From: VRUE01 sp963703235
GTDB lineage: Bacteria; Actinomycetota; Thermoleophilia; Solirubrobacterales; 70-9
Direction: 5' to 3'
Assembly (NCBI GenBank): GCA_963703235.1
Contig: OY969802.1
Span: 930,001-994,000, forward strand
Length of the DNA stretch: 64,000 nucleotides
In this document: positions 1-8,094 of the stretch, one piece after another
Position numbering within the stretch: position 1 is the stretch's first letter
Layout of the letters: every line of letters begins with the position of its first letter
Position numbers and translations under genes: made by a program
Notes under the pieces: generated by a model
What the model was told of the DNA's origin: nothing
Databases searched by the model: none
The model's input: only the letters and a program-made list of their open reading frames with translations

Positions 1-511
1 CGTCGACCGGAGTCTGGTCGAACTTGTAGTCGCCGGTCATCAGCACCTTGCCGAGCTCGGTGCCTACGATGACGCCACGGGCGTCGGGGATCGAGTGCGA
101 GAGATGGACCAGCTCCAGCTCGAAGGGCCCGGCCTGGACCTTCTCTCCGGCCGGCAGCTCCTGCAGCGGCGCGTCCTTCATCTTGTGCTCGTCGAGCTTG
201 GAGCGGACCATGCCGACCGTCAGCAGGCCACCGTAGATGACCGGCGGCATGCCGATTTCGCGCAGCACGTAGGGCAGGGCGCCGACGTGGTCCTCGTGTC
301 CGTGGGTGAGGACGATCGCCTCGATGTCCGCGGCGCGGTCGCGCAGGTAGGAGAAGTCGGGCAGGACGAGGTCGATACCGAGCATCTCCGCGGTCGGAAA
401 CATCAGCCCGGTGTCGATGACGACGATGCGGCCGCCGTACTCGATCACCGTCATGTTCTTGCCGATCTCCCCCAGCCCGCCGAGCGGGAGGACTCGCAAC
501 TTGCCGCTCAT
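1..511 (-). CDS. rnj: Ribonuclease J, N-terminal part (cut by window edge)
   Basis: RNase J is a metallo-beta-lactamase/beta-CASP nuclease acting in 5'-3' mRNA decay and RNA maturation. Only the first 170 residues are in the window; the gene continues beyond the left edge. It starts with ATG at 511 and opens with LGGLGEIGKNM, typical of RNase J. The metal-binding HGHEDH motif lies near residues 75-80 and a second histidine in HLSHSIPDA follows. It sits 4 bp downstream of dapA on the same strand, a common actinobacterial arrangement (dapA followed by rnj). Family assignment is firm; the C-terminal domains cannot be seen. Confidence 0.93.
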   Translation of the reverse strand, partial: MSGKLRVLPLGGLGEIGKNMTVIEYGGRIVVIDTGLMFPTAEMLGIDLVLPDFSYLRDRAADIEAIVLTHGHEDHVGALPYVLREIGMPPVIYGGLLTVGMVRSKLDEHKMKDAPLQELPAGEKVQAGPFELELVHLSHSIPDARGVIVGTELGKVLMTGDYKFDQTPVD

Positions 512-515
512 ACGA

Positions 516-1391
516 CTAAGCCCCGGCCGGGGCGCCGACGGCTTCCAAGGCCGCGCGGATCGTCTCGCGCTGCGAGGCGTCGACCGACACCATCGGCAGG
601 CGCAGGGTTCCGGTGGGGATCAGTCCCGCTATCTCCAGCGCCGCCTTGATCGGCATCGGGTTCGTCGTCACCGCCAGCGCCTCGTAGAGGGGCCGCAGCC
701 CGGCGTCGATCTCGCGGGCCCGCTCCAGGTCGCCCTCCTGAGCCGCGTCCCACATCTCTCTCATCTGGTCGCCGACCACGTGCGAAGCGACGAGGATGCC
801 CCCGGCCAGTCCCAGCTCGAGCGTCCGCAGGAAGACGTCGTCGTTGCCCGCCAAGACGTCGAGCCCTTCGATCGACCCCAGCTCGTCGTCGTTCGCCTGC
901 TTGACTGCGACGACGCTCTCGATCTCGGCCAGCTCGGCGAGATCGGCCGGCGGCACGTTGACGACCACCCTTGAAGGGATGTTGTAGGCGATCAACGGCA
1001 GCCTCGGGACCGCCTCTGCGATCGCCTCGAAGTGCGCCCTCAGGCCCGCCTTGTTCGGCTTGTTGTAGTACGGCGTCACGATCAGCGCCGCCTTGGCGCC
1101 GGCCTCGGCGGCCGCCTTGGTCAGCTCGACCGAGTGGCGGGTGTCGTTGGTCCCGGTCCCGCAGACGACGGTCGCCTCACCCCCGATCTCGTCGACCACG
1201 GCCCGCAGCAGCGAGATGTGCTCCCCGTCGTCGAGGGTCGCCGCCTCGCCGGTGGAACCGGCGACGACCACCCCGTGAGAGCCGTGCTCGATCAGATGCC
1301 GCGCCAATCGTCGGGCCGCTTGCTCGTCGACTCCACCCTCCTTGTCGAAGGGCGTCGCCATCGCAGTCAGAATCCCGCGGATCTCGGTCAT
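516..1391 (-). CDS. dapA: 4-hydroxy-tetrahydrodipicolinate synthase
   Basis: Condenses pyruvate with aspartate semialdehyde, the first dedicated step to diaminopimelate and lysine. The protein has 291 residues, the usual length for DapA. GSTGEA at 45-50, the catalytic Tyr136 in YNIPS and the Schiff-base Lys164 in AVKQAN are all present. The start is the ATG at 1391, where MTEIRGILTAMATPF matches the normal N-terminus; longer upstream reading would run into dapB. It lies 14 bp after dapB and 4 bp before rnj, so dapB-dapA-rnj are probably cotranscribed. Confidence 0.95.
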   Translation of the reverse strand: MTEIRGILTAMATPFDKEGGVDEQAARRLARHLIEHGSHGVVVAGSTGEAATLDDGEHISLLRAVVDEIGGEATVVCGTGTNDTRHSVELTKAAAEAGAKAALIVTPYYNKPNKAGLRAHFEAIAEAVPRLPLIAYNIPSRVVVNVPPADLAELAEIESVVAVKQANDDELGSIEGLDVLAGNDDVFLRTLELGLAGGILVASHVVGDQMREMWDAAQEGDLERAREIDAGLRPLYEALAVTTNPMPIKAALEIAGLIPTGTLRLPMVSVDASQRETIRAALEAVGAPAGA

Positions 1392-1405
1392 CGGCGGCAG
1401 CGTAC

Positions 1406-2071
1406 CTACAGCAGCTTCTCGAGGCCGACCGTGAAGCGGTCGGGCAGGTCGGCGACCTTGCGCACCGCCAGCAGCACGCCGGGCATGAAGGAGCGGCGGT
1501 CGATCGAGTCGTGGCGCAGTGAGAGGGTCTGCCCCTCGCCGCCGAAGATCGCCTCCTGGTGCGCGACCAGGCCCGGTAGGCGCACCGAGTGGATCGGCTC
1601 GTGGACGTTGCCGCCGGCCTCGCGGATCAGCTCGGCGGTGCGCTTTGCGGTGCCCGAAGGGGCGTCGAGCTTGCGGTCGTGGTGCAGCTCGACGATCTCG
1701 CACTCCGGCATGTGGCGGGCGGCGAGCTGCGCCGCCTGCATCAGCAGCACGGCGCCGATCGCGAAGTTGGGCGCGACGAAGCAGTTGGCCTCGGAGCCCT
1801 CGGCCAGCTCGCGGGCGGCGTCGAGGTCGAAGCCGGTGGTGCCGACGACGACGTGGACGCCGGCCGCGAGGCAGACGCGGATGTTGTCCAGCGCGGTGTC
1901 GGGGGTGCTGAAGTCGACGACGACGTCGGCGTCGCCGAGCGTCGCAGGCAGCTCGACGCCGAGTGCCGGGTCGGCCTTCGCCGCTAGCTCCATCCCGTCG
2001 GCACCCTCGACCGCCTCGCAGACGGTCTCCCCCATCCGCCCCGCCCCCCCAGCGACGACCACGCCGATCAT
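1406..2071 (-). CDS. dapB: 4-hydroxy-tetrahydrodipicolinate reductase
   Basis: NAD(P)H-dependent reductase of the diaminopimelate/lysine pathway. At 221 residues it is somewhat short for DapB but complete: the dinucleotide-binding GGAGRMG is at 8-14, GTTGF at 78-81, and the catalytic HHDRKLDAPSGTA block is at 130-142 with the catalytic histidine pair and lysine. The conserved C-terminal FMPGVLLAV is also there. Its ATG overlaps the stop of the M16 peptidase gene by 4 bp (ATGA), indicating translational coupling. Confidence 0.95.
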   Translation of the reverse strand: MIGVVVAGGAGRMGETVCEAVEGADGMELAAKADPALGVELPATLGDADVVVDFSTPDTALDNIRVCLAAGVHVVVGTTGFDLDAARELAEGSEANCFVAPNFAIGAVLLMQAAQLAARHMPECEIVELHHDRKLDAPSGTAKRTAELIREAGGNVHEPIHSVRLPGLVAHQEAIFGGEGQTLSLRHDSIDRRSFMPGVLLAVRKVADLPDRFTVGLEKLL

Positions 2072-3339
2072 GCGACGGCCAACTCTTGGCTCACAGGCGC
2101 CAGTGCCTTGCGGAAGCAGGCCTCGTCGCGGCCGACGCAGGCGGCCGAGAGGCGCTCGGGCCCGTAAAGCTCGCCGGCCAGCTCGCTCAGCTCCTCGACG
2201 CTGACCGCGTCGACCTTCGCCAACATCGTGTCGAGGCTCTCGATCGGCAGCCCGAACAGCGTCGCCCGCGAGATCCGGGTCATCCGCGCCGCGGTCGACT
2301 CGGAGGAGAGCACCAGGCGACCCTTGACGTTCTCCTTGGCCCGCGACAGCTCCTCGTCGGAGACCGGCTCGGTGCGCAGGCGCTCCAGCTCAGCGCCGAT
2401 CACCGCGCAGGCCTCCTCGACGTTGTCCTCGCGGGTGCCGACGTAGGTGGCGACCAGGCCGGAGTCGGTGTACTGCTCGTTGTAGGAGCCGACCGAGTAG
2501 GCGAGGCCGCGCTTCTCGCGCACCTCGCGGAAGAGCCGCGAGGAGGTCGAGCCGCCGAAGATCGAGTCGAGGACGGCCAGCCCGTAGCGGCGCTCGTCCT
2601 CACGAACGATGCCCGGCGCCCCGAAGCAGATGTGGTACTGCTCGGTGTCCTTCGGGTAGAAGCTGAGCCGCGCGGCGGCGTTCAGCTCGGCCCGGGCGGC
2701 GCCGTCGCCGCCCGGGGACGGCGAGACCAAGCGTTCGGCCAGCGCCACGATCCGCTCGTGCTCGAGATGACCGGCGGCGCCGACGACGATGTTGGCGCCG
2801 GTGTAGCGCTGCTGGTGGTAGGCGTCGATCTCGGGGATCGGGATCGAGGCGATCACCTCGGCCTCGCCCAGCACCCGCCGCCCCAACGGATGGCCGCCGA
2901 AGACGGCGTCGGCGAGGACGTCGTGGACGCGGTCCTGCGGCTCGTCCTCGTACATCGCGATCTCCTCCAGCACGACCTCGCGCTCGGAGTCGACTTCCGG
3001 GTAGGTCGGCGCCAGCAGCATCTCGGCCAGCAGGTCGAAGACCTCCTCGGTGTGCTCGTCGAGGAAGCGGGCGTGCAGGTGGGTCGTCTCCTTGCCGGTG
3101 GCGGCGTTGACCGAGGCGCCGAGGCCATCGAGGCGCTCGGAGATCTCGATCGCCGAGAAGCGCTCGGTCCCCTTGAACAACAGGTGCTCGAGGAAGTGCG
3201 AGACGCCCGCCTGGGCGGGCGTCTCATTGCGCGATCCGGTGCGGACCCAGAGCCCCAGCGCCACGGATCGGACCGAGGGAACCTCCTCGGTCACGACCCG
3301 GACGCCCGAGTCCAACTCAGTGGCCTGCGCTGCGCTCAA
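2068..3339 (-). CDS. M16-family zinc peptidase (processing-peptidase-like)
   Basis: A 423-residue zinc metalloprotease of the pitrilysin/M16 family. The inverted zinc motif HFLEH is at 48-52, with the third ligand glutamate in the LEEIAMYEDEP block near residue 128. The second, catalytically inactive M16 half follows in the C-terminal part. In actinobacteria this gene regularly follows pnp and precedes dapB, as here; its substrate is not established by the sequence. It begins 3 bp after the pnp stop and overlaps dapB by 4 bp. Confidence 0.92.
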   Translation of the reverse strand: MSAAQATELDSGVRVVTEEVPSVRSVALGLWVRTGSRNETPAQAGVSHFLEHLLFKGTERFSAIEISERLDGLGASVNAATGKETTHLHARFLDEHTEEVFDLLAEMLLAPTYPEVDSEREVVLEEIAMYEDEPQDRVHDVLADAVFGGHPLGRRVLGEAEVIASIPIPEIDAYHQQRYTGANIVVGAAGHLEHERIVALAERLVSPSPGGDGAARAELNAAARLSFYPKDTEQYHICFGAPGIVREDERRYGLAVLDSIFGGSTSSRLFREVREKRGLAYSVGSYNEQYTDSGLVATYVGTREDNVEEACAVIGAELERLRTEPVSDEELSRAKENVKGRLVLSSESTAARMTRISRATLFGLPIESLDTMLAKVDAVSVEELSELAGELYGPERLSAACVGRDEACFRKALAPVSQELAVA

Positions 3340-3342
3340 TGC

Positions 3343-5589
3343 CTAGCTGCGCCGCTCGCGCTCGCGCCGGCGACCGCCGCCGCCACGACCGCCCTCGCGG
3401 CCCCGGTCGCCGCCGTTGCGGCTCGACCGGCCGCCGTCGCCGGAGCCGACGCTGGCCAGCTCCTCGGGCGATTTGCCGGCCACCGAGGGGTCGTCGGAGA
3501 GGCGCAGGCCGATCCGGCCGCGCTCGCGGTCGACCTCGACCACGGTGACGTCGATCGTGTCGCCGGAGCTGAGCACGTCGTCGACCGAGTCGACCCGCTC
3601 GCCCGGCTTGACGTTGGAGATGTGGAGCAGGCCGTCGGTGCCCTTGACCAGCTCGACGAAGGCGCCGAAGGTGGTCGTCTTGACGACCTTGGCGGCGTTG
3701 TAGCGATCGCCGATCTCGGCCTCCTTGGTCATCGACTCGATCCGGGCCACACAGGCCTCGACCAGTTCGCCGGTCGGGGCGTAGATCCGGATCGTGCCGT
3801 CGTCCTCGACGTCGATTTCGGCTTCGAACTCCTCGCAGAGGGCGCGAATGGTTTCGCCACCTTTGCCGATCACGGCGCCGATCTTCTCCTGGTCGATCTT
3901 GATCGCCTCGATCCGCGGTGCGTGCTTGGAGAGCGTCTCGCGCGGGCCGTCGATCGCCTCGGCCATCTTGCCGAGGATGAACTGGCGGCCCTTGTTGGCC
4001 TGCTCGAGCGCGTCGGTGAGGATCTCGAAGGTGACGCCGGTGATCTTGATGTCCATCTGCAGGGCGGTGATCCCGTCCGCGGTGCCGGCGACCTTGAAGT
4101 CCATGTCGCCGAGGTGGTCCTCGACGCCGGCGATGTCGGTGAGGACGATGTAGTCGTCGCCCTCCTTGATCAGGCCCATGGCGACGCCGGCGACCGGTGC
4201 GGTGACCGGGACGCCAGCGGCCTGCAGGGCCATCGAAGAGGCGCAGACCGAGCCCATCGAGGAGGAGCCGTTGGACTCCAGCGTCTCCGAGACGACCCGG
4301 ATCACGTAGGGGAACGCCTCCTCGTCGGGGATCGTCGCAACCAGGGCCCGCTCGGCGAGCGCGCCGTGGCCGATGTCGCGCCGCTTCGGGCCGCGCATGA
4401 AGCCGGCCTCCCCGACCGAGAAGGGCGGGAAGTTGTAGTGGTGCCAGAATTTCTTCGACGTCTCCAGGCCGAGGGTGTCGATCCGCATGTCCATCCGGGT
4501 CGTCCCCAGCGCGGCGTTGGAGAGGATCTGCGTCTCGCCGCGGGTGAAGAGCGCCGAGCCGTGCACGCGCGGGGAGATGTCGACCTCGCACTCGATCGGC
4601 CGGATCTCGTCCGCGGCGCGGCCGTCGGGGCGCTTCTTGTCGACGGCGATCGCCTTGCGGATGGTGTCCTTCTCGATTGAGCCGAAGGCGGCCTTGACCT
4701 CGGCGACGCGCTTCTCGTCGGTTTCTCCGTCGTCGGACTCGGGGGCGTGCTTGGCGACCACCTCGTCCTTGACCTTGTCGATCGCCTCGTAGCGCTCGAG
4801 CTTGCCCTCGGTGGCGATCGCGTCGATCAGGGCCTGGCCGTGGGAGGAGCGGATATCGCCGATCAGACCCTCGTCGATCGAGGGAGCCTCGACCTCGATC
4901 TTCTCCTTGCCGGCCTTCTGCTGCAGCTCCTCCATCGCCGCGACCAGCTTCTTGATCTCGGCGTGGGCGATGTCGAGCGCGTCGAGGATCTCCTGCTCGG
5001 TGACGCCGCTGGCGCCGGCCTCGACCATCAGGATCGCCTCGTCGGTGCCGGCGACGATCAGGTCGAGGTCGAGCTCGGGAAGGTCCTCCTCGGAGGGATT
5101 GACGACGAAGTCGCCGTCGAGCTTGCCGATCCGCACCGCGCCGACGTGGGCGGCGACGGGGACGGGTGAGATCGCCAGCGCCGCCGAGGCGCCGTTCATC
5201 GCGAGGATGTCGTAGGGGTGGACTTGGTCCACCGACATCGGGATCGCGACGAGCTGGGTCTCGTAGTGCCAGCCCTTCGGGAACAGCGGCCGGATCGGCC
5301 GGTCGATCATGCGGGCGGTGAGCGTCGCCTTCTCGCCCGAGCGCCCCTCGCGACGGAAGAACGAGCCCGGGATCTTGCCCGCGGCGTACATCCGCTCCTC
5401 GACGTCGACGGTGAGCGGCAGGAAGTCCACGTCACGAAGGTTGCCGACGGTTGCGGTGCAGAGCACCATCGTGTCGCCGGCCTGGACCACGACCGCGCCA
5501 CCCGCCTGCTTCGCGAGTTTTCCGGTCTCGAAGGAGATCTGGCCATCGCCGACATCCGCCGAGACGCGGGTAACGTCAAACATGCTCAT
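3343..5589 (-). CDS. pnp: Polyribonucleotide nucleotidyltransferase (PNPase)
   Basis: Phosphorolytic 3'-5' exoribonuclease of RNA decay (748 residues). Two RNase PH-like domains occupy roughly residues 12-140 and 325-470, joined by a helical linker; a KH domain with IGKGGETIR lies near 570 and an S1 domain with TTFGAFVELVKGTDGLLHIS near 630-690. The tail after about residue 705 is rich in Gly and Arg. Start is ATG at 5589, preceded by the Shine-Dalgarno-like GGAGGTAGG (5599-5607 on this strand); a second ATG two codons in is possible. The leader holds two hairpins (see separate entries). Confidence 0.96.
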   Translation of the reverse strand: MSMFDVTRVSADVGDGQISFETGKLAKQAGGAVVVQAGDTMVLCTATVGNLRDVDFLPLTVDVEERMYAAGKIPGSFFRREGRSGEKATLTARMIDRPIRPLFPKGWHYETQLVAIPMSVDQVHPYDILAMNGASAALAISPVPVAAHVGAVRIGKLDGDFVVNPSEEDLPELDLDLIVAGTDEAILMVEAGASGVTEQEILDALDIAHAEIKKLVAAMEELQQKAGKEKIEVEAPSIDEGLIGDIRSSHGQALIDAIATEGKLERYEAIDKVKDEVVAKHAPESDDGETDEKRVAEVKAAFGSIEKDTIRKAIAVDKKRPDGRAADEIRPIECEVDISPRVHGSALFTRGETQILSNAALGTTRMDMRIDTLGLETSKKFWHHYNFPPFSVGEAGFMRGPKRRDIGHGALAERALVATIPDEEAFPYVIRVVSETLESNGSSSMGSVCASSMALQAAGVPVTAPVAGVAMGLIKEGDDYIVLTDIAGVEDHLGDMDFKVAGTADGITALQMDIKITGVTFEILTDALEQANKGRQFILGKMAEAIDGPRETLSKHAPRIEAIKIDQEKIGAVIGKGGETIRALCEEFEAEIDVEDDGTIRIYAPTGELVEACVARIESMTKEAEIGDRYNAAKVVKTTTFGAFVELVKGTDGLLHISNVKPGERVDSVDDVLSSGDTIDVTVVEVDRERGRIGLRLSDDPSVAGKSPEELASVGSGDGGRSSRNGGDRGREGGRGGGGRRRERERRS

Positions 5590-5606
5590 TTAGTTGTCCT
5601 ACCTCC

Positions 5607-5625
5607 GGCCGCCCGGATGGCGGCC
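5607..5625 (-). promoter_or_regulatory. Hairpin next to the pnp ribosome-binding site
   Basis: Arms GGCCGCC and GGGCGGCC-type sequences form a perfect 7-bp GC stem with a 5-nt loop, ending exactly where the GGAGG of the pnp ribosome-binding site begins. It could affect ribosome access or RNase processing of the pnp leader. Function is inferred from position only. Confidence 0.5.
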
Positions 5626-5639
5626 ATTTGCATTCAGAA

Positions 5640-5663
5640 CTCTCGTTCTCTTTCCCCCGAGAG
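5640..5663 (-). promoter_or_regulatory. Second hairpin in the pnp leader
   Basis: CTCTCG and CGAGAG pair perfectly around a 12-nt loop about 50 nt upstream of the pnp start. pnp leaders of several bacteria are cleaved in hairpins as part of autoregulation, but nothing here proves that role. Confidence 0.35.
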
Positions 5664-5677
5664 ACTACATGGGGTCG

Positions 5678-5728
5678 GGACGAGCCGGGAGTTGAGCACC
5701 CTATGGGTAGTTAACTCACGGCTCGTAC
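5678..5728. repeat. Hairpin repeat, family 3, copy 1
   Basis: ACGAGCCG and CGGCTCGT arms continue inward through GAGTT/AACTC to an ACCC-TAT-GGGT tip, with one G-A mismatch and a small internal loop. The tip and inner stem are almost identical to a second copy at 44533-44585. It follows the DsbA-like gene and precedes the pnp leader; no T-run follows on either strand, so it is not a standard intrinsic terminator. The stop codon of the upstream gene lies inside it. Confidence 0.8.
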
Positions 5729-6142
5729 GGGAAAGGTGGCCGGGGTGCTGGTGACGCCGGCGCGGATTCCCGACTCGAAGTCGCGCCGCACCAGCGCCGC
5801 CACCCGCTCGGAACGGCGGTCCGCCTCGAAGCGCTCGAGTTCGAGACCGAGGCGCTCGACGCGCTCCCAGAGGTGCGGATCGTCGACCCTGCCGCGATCG
5901 GCGTAGAGCGAGTCGACCATCTCGAAGAAGCGGCCCTGGGCGCCGGCGGCCTCGGCAGCCGCGTGAAGCGCCGGCGAGCGCGGGTGCTTGCTGGCGACCG
6001 GAAAGTGGCGGAAGACGAGCCGCCCCGGGCGAGCGCGGATCTCCACCCAGGCGGCAGCGCAGTGGGGACAGCCGAGGTCGGCGTAGACGATCGTCGGCTC
6101 CCCCTCGCCCCGCACGTGGTCGTCGGAGCCGGGCGGCGGCAC
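5711..6142 (-). CDS. DsbA-like thioredoxin-fold protein with altered C-terminus
   Basis: A thioredoxin-fold protein of about 143 residues with a CPHC active site after IVYADLGCPHC, followed by a helical insertion as in DsbA/FrnE-type oxidoreductases. Family members usually go on past a GTPTFFVNG segment; here the equivalent VTSTPATFPV is followed at once by RAVS and a stop, and those last residues are encoded by the family 3 hairpin. Start is uncertain: GTG at 6142 is used here, but an unusual CTG overlapping the stop of the peroxiredoxin gene (near 6170) is also possible. No signal peptide is visible. Confidence 0.7.
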   Translation of the reverse strand: MPPPGSDDHVRGEGEPTIVYADLGCPHCAAAWVEIRARPGRLVFRHFPVASKHPRSPALHAAAEAAGAQGRFFEMVDSLYADRGRVDDPHLWERVERLGLELERFEADRRSERVAALVRRDFESGIRAGVTSTPATFPVRAVS

Positions 6143-6165
6143 CGCGGCGCTGGTCAGCTCGGCGT

Positions 6166-6627
6166 TCAGGCCTCGGCCGACGCCAGCGCGTCGAAGATCA
6201 AGTTGGCGCCGGGGATCTCCAGCGGGGTCGGCGACTCGTGCACCCACTCCACCGTGCCCTTCGCGTCGACGAGCACGAGCGAGCGATTGGCGTGGCCGAC
6301 CTTCTCGATGTAGACGCCGTAGGCGCGGGCGACCTCGCCCTTCGGCTCGAAGTCGGCGAGCAGCGTCGTGTCGATGCCGAGCTTCTCCTGGAACGCCCCG
6401 TGGGCCCAGGCGTGGTCGACGCTGATCCCGACCACCTCCACTCCCTTGGCGGCGAGCTCCGGCTTCACCTCCTGGTAGACCGAGAGCTGGTCCGAGCAGA
6501 CCGGGCTGAAGTCCTGTGGATAGAAGACGAGCAGGAGCCTGCGCCCGCGGAAGTCGGACAGCGAGACCTTCTCGCCGTCCTGGTTGCGGAGGGTGAAGTC
6601 GGGGGCACGCTCCCCGACCGCGATCAT
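6166..6627 (-). CDS. Peroxiredoxin (AhpC/TSA, Bcp type)
   Basis: Thiol peroxidase of 153 residues that reduces peroxides. The peroxidatic cysteine sits in FYPQDFSPVCSDQ near residue 48, matching the peroxiredoxin PxxxTxxC region with serine in place of threonine. GERAPDFTLRNQDG at the N-terminus is typical. It lies between rpsO (4-bp overlap, ATGA) and the DsbA-like gene, an unusual interruption of the common rpsO-pnp neighbourhood by two thiol-redox genes. Confidence 0.9.
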   Translation of the reverse strand: MIAVGERAPDFTLRNQDGEKVSLSDFRGRRLLLVFYPQDFSPVCSDQLSVYQEVKPELAAKGVEVVGISVDHAWAHGAFQEKLGIDTTLLADFEPKGEVARAYGVYIEKVGHANRSLVLVDAKGTVEWVHESPTPLEIPGANLIFDALASAEA

Positions 6628-6893
6628 CTACGCAGGCCGAGCTCTGCGACGAGGGCGCGGTAACGCTCGAGGTCGGTGCGCTCCAGGTAGCGCAGCATGC
6701 GACGGCGCTTGCCGACCAGCATCAGCAGGCCGCGGCGCGAGTGATGGTCTTTGGCGTGCGTCCGCAGGTGCTCGGTCAGCTCGTTGATCCGCTCGGTCAG
6801 CAGCGCCACCTGCACCTCGGCCGAGCCGGTGTCGCCGTCGGCCCGCCCGTACTTGCCGATCAGCTCGCCCTTCTTCTCCTTGGTCAGACTCAT
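6624..6893 (-). CDS. rpsO: 30S ribosomal protein S15
   Basis: Small-subunit protein that binds 16S rRNA early in assembly. 89 residues, the standard length, with DTGSAEVQVALLTERI and the HHSRRGLLMLVGKRRRMLRYL core. The start at 6893 gives MSLTKEKKGELI. The 313-bp gap upstream, up to ribF, holds two copies of the family 1 stem-core element and no gene. S15 often represses its own mRNA through leader structures, but the elements here also occur next to an unrelated gene. Confidence 0.97.
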   Translation of the reverse strand: MSLTKEKKGELIGKYGRADGDTGSAEVQVALLTERINELTEHLRTHAKDHHSRRGLLMLVGKRRRMLRYLERTDLERYRALVAELGLRR

Positions 6894-6932
6894 TGCGGCG
6901 CTGAAGCTAGCACAGACTCTTCGACCCACTGA

Positions 6933-7054
6933 GCCAGGGATGGTGGGTAGCCCTGCACACTCGCAACTCGTCGATGGAGAGGCAAACTGCTGGCGCCGCA
7001 AGGTGGACTCTCCTCCCGCGCAAAACGTGAGCAGGGCCACCCACCATCCCTGGC
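6933..7054 (-). repeat. Family 1 stem-core element, copy 1 (conserved core on a locus-specific stem)
   Basis: Arms 6933-6956 and 7031-7054 form 24 consecutive pairs with a single exception (A6949 opposite C7038), which is G-U on the minus strand. The core between them, read on the minus strand, carries ACGTTTTGCGCGGGAGGAG, a GGCGCCAGC block and ATCGACGAGTTGCGAGTG. A CAC/GTG trio pairs at the base of the core. Head-to-head with copy 2, with 18 bp between them. Confidence 0.85.
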
Positions 7055-7072
7055 ACGAGGCGACCATGAGCT

Positions 7073-7186
7073 GGAGGGAGCTGGTGTCCTCCTCACGTTT
7101 TGCGCGGGAGGAGAACGTTGCTAGCGGCGACAGCTTCCAACCTCTCCATCGACGAGTTGCGAGTGAGGAGGACATCAGCTCCCTCC
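7073..7186 (+). repeat. Family 1 stem-core element, copy 2
   Basis: Arms 7073-7096 and 7163-7186 form 24 pairs with one G-U (G7084/T7175) on the plus strand. The stem sequence is unrelated to that of copy 1, yet the core shares ACGTTTTGCGCGGGAGGAG, GCGGCGACAGC and ATCGACGAGTTGCGAGTG. The element ends 20 bp before the ribF stop. Together copies 1 and 2 fill the ribF-rpsO gap. Confidence 0.85.
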
Positions 7187-7206
7187 TCCCCTCGGACGTG
7201 TCGGGG

Positions 7207-8094
7207 TCAGGGCTGTTCGAAGGCCGCGCAGACGTTCTTCGCGTCTTCCACGTCGATCTTCATCTGCGCGATCAGCTCCTCTACGCCTGGGAAGCGCTTC
7301 TCACCGCGCAGGCGTTCGACGAACGCGACCCGCAGGGTGCTGCCGTAGAGGTCCTGCTCGTGGTCGATCAGGTAGGTCTCGATCAGGACGCCGCGGCCGC
7401 TGTCGAAGGTCGGCCGCACGCCGACGTTGACGGCGGCCGGAACGCCGTTGGCGAAGGCGGCGTAGACGCCGTGACCGGGAATCGCGAGGCGGTCGTCGGG
7501 GACGATGTTGGCGGTCGGGAAGCCCAGCTCGCGACCGCGCTGGTCGCCCTGCACGACCGTTCCCTCGACCATGAACGGGGCGCCGAGGCAGTGCCGGGCA
7601 CCCTCCATGTCGCCGGCGGCGACCAGGGCCCGGATCCGGGTCGAGGAGACGGTCTCGCCGTCGACCTCGACCAGCGGCACCACCCGGGTCTCGAACTCCG
7701 GGCGCGCGGTCAGCATCGCCGGGTCGCCCTTGGCTTTGGCGCCGAAGCGGAAGTTCTCGCCGACCGAGACGCGTTCGGCCCCGAGCCGCTCGATCAGGAC
7801 GCCCTCGATGAAGCCCTCGGCGCTGACCGAGGCGAACTCGCGGTCGAAGGGGATGACGACCAGCTCGCGCACGCCGAGGCCCTCGATCACGTCGCGCTTG
7901 ACCCCGAACGGCGTGATCAGCTTCGGCAGCGCCGCCGGGTGCAGGATCTCCAGCGGGTGGGGATCGAAGGTGAGGACCGTGTCGGCCCCCTCGATCACCG
8001 CCTGGTGGCCGCGGTGGACGCCGTCGAAGGTGCCGATCGCCACCTGACGCGGGCGCGGCTCGGCGTCGGGCAGGCTCGTCACCGCGATGCTCAT
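7207..8094 (-). CDS. ribF: Bifunctional riboflavin kinase / FAD synthetase
   Basis: Makes FMN from riboflavin and then FAD. 295 residues from the ATG at 8094. The N-terminal nucleotidyltransferase half has GTFDGVHRGHQ near residue 20 and SSTRIRALVAAGDM near 160; the C-terminal flavokinase half has GRELGFPTANI and the GVYAAF block. The start overlaps the truB stop by 4 bp. Order truB-ribF-rpsO is the usual actinobacterial one. No FMN riboswitch is seen upstream. Confidence 0.95.
   Translation of the reverse strand: MSIAVTSLPDAEPRPRQVAIGTFDGVHRGHQAVIEGADTVLTFDPHPLEILHPAALPKLITPFGVKRDVIEGLGVRELVVIPFDREFASVSAEGFIEGVLIERLGAERVSVGENFRFGAKAKGDPAMLTARPEFETRVVPLVEVDGETVSSTRIRALVAAGDMEGARHCLGAPFMVEGTVVQGDQRGRELGFPTANIVPDDRLAIPGHGVYAAFANGVPAAVNVGVRPTFDSGRGVLIETYLIDHEQDLYGSTLRVAFVERLRGEKRFPGVEELIAQMKIDVEDAKNVCAAFEQP

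Noticed and set aside
1406..2071. dapB as truncated because it has only 221 codons
   Set aside because: All catalytic and C-terminal motifs are present; the shortening is spread over loops.
1963..4680. A plus-strand open frame of over 900 codons
   Set aside because: It is the antisense shadow of dapB, the M16 peptidase and pnp, which have clear motifs; long antisense frames are expected in high-GC DNA.
6933..7186. Family 1 elements as a CRISPR array or ordinary MITE
   Set aside because: There are no regularly spaced direct repeats, and the terminal stems are not shared between copies as MITE ends would be.
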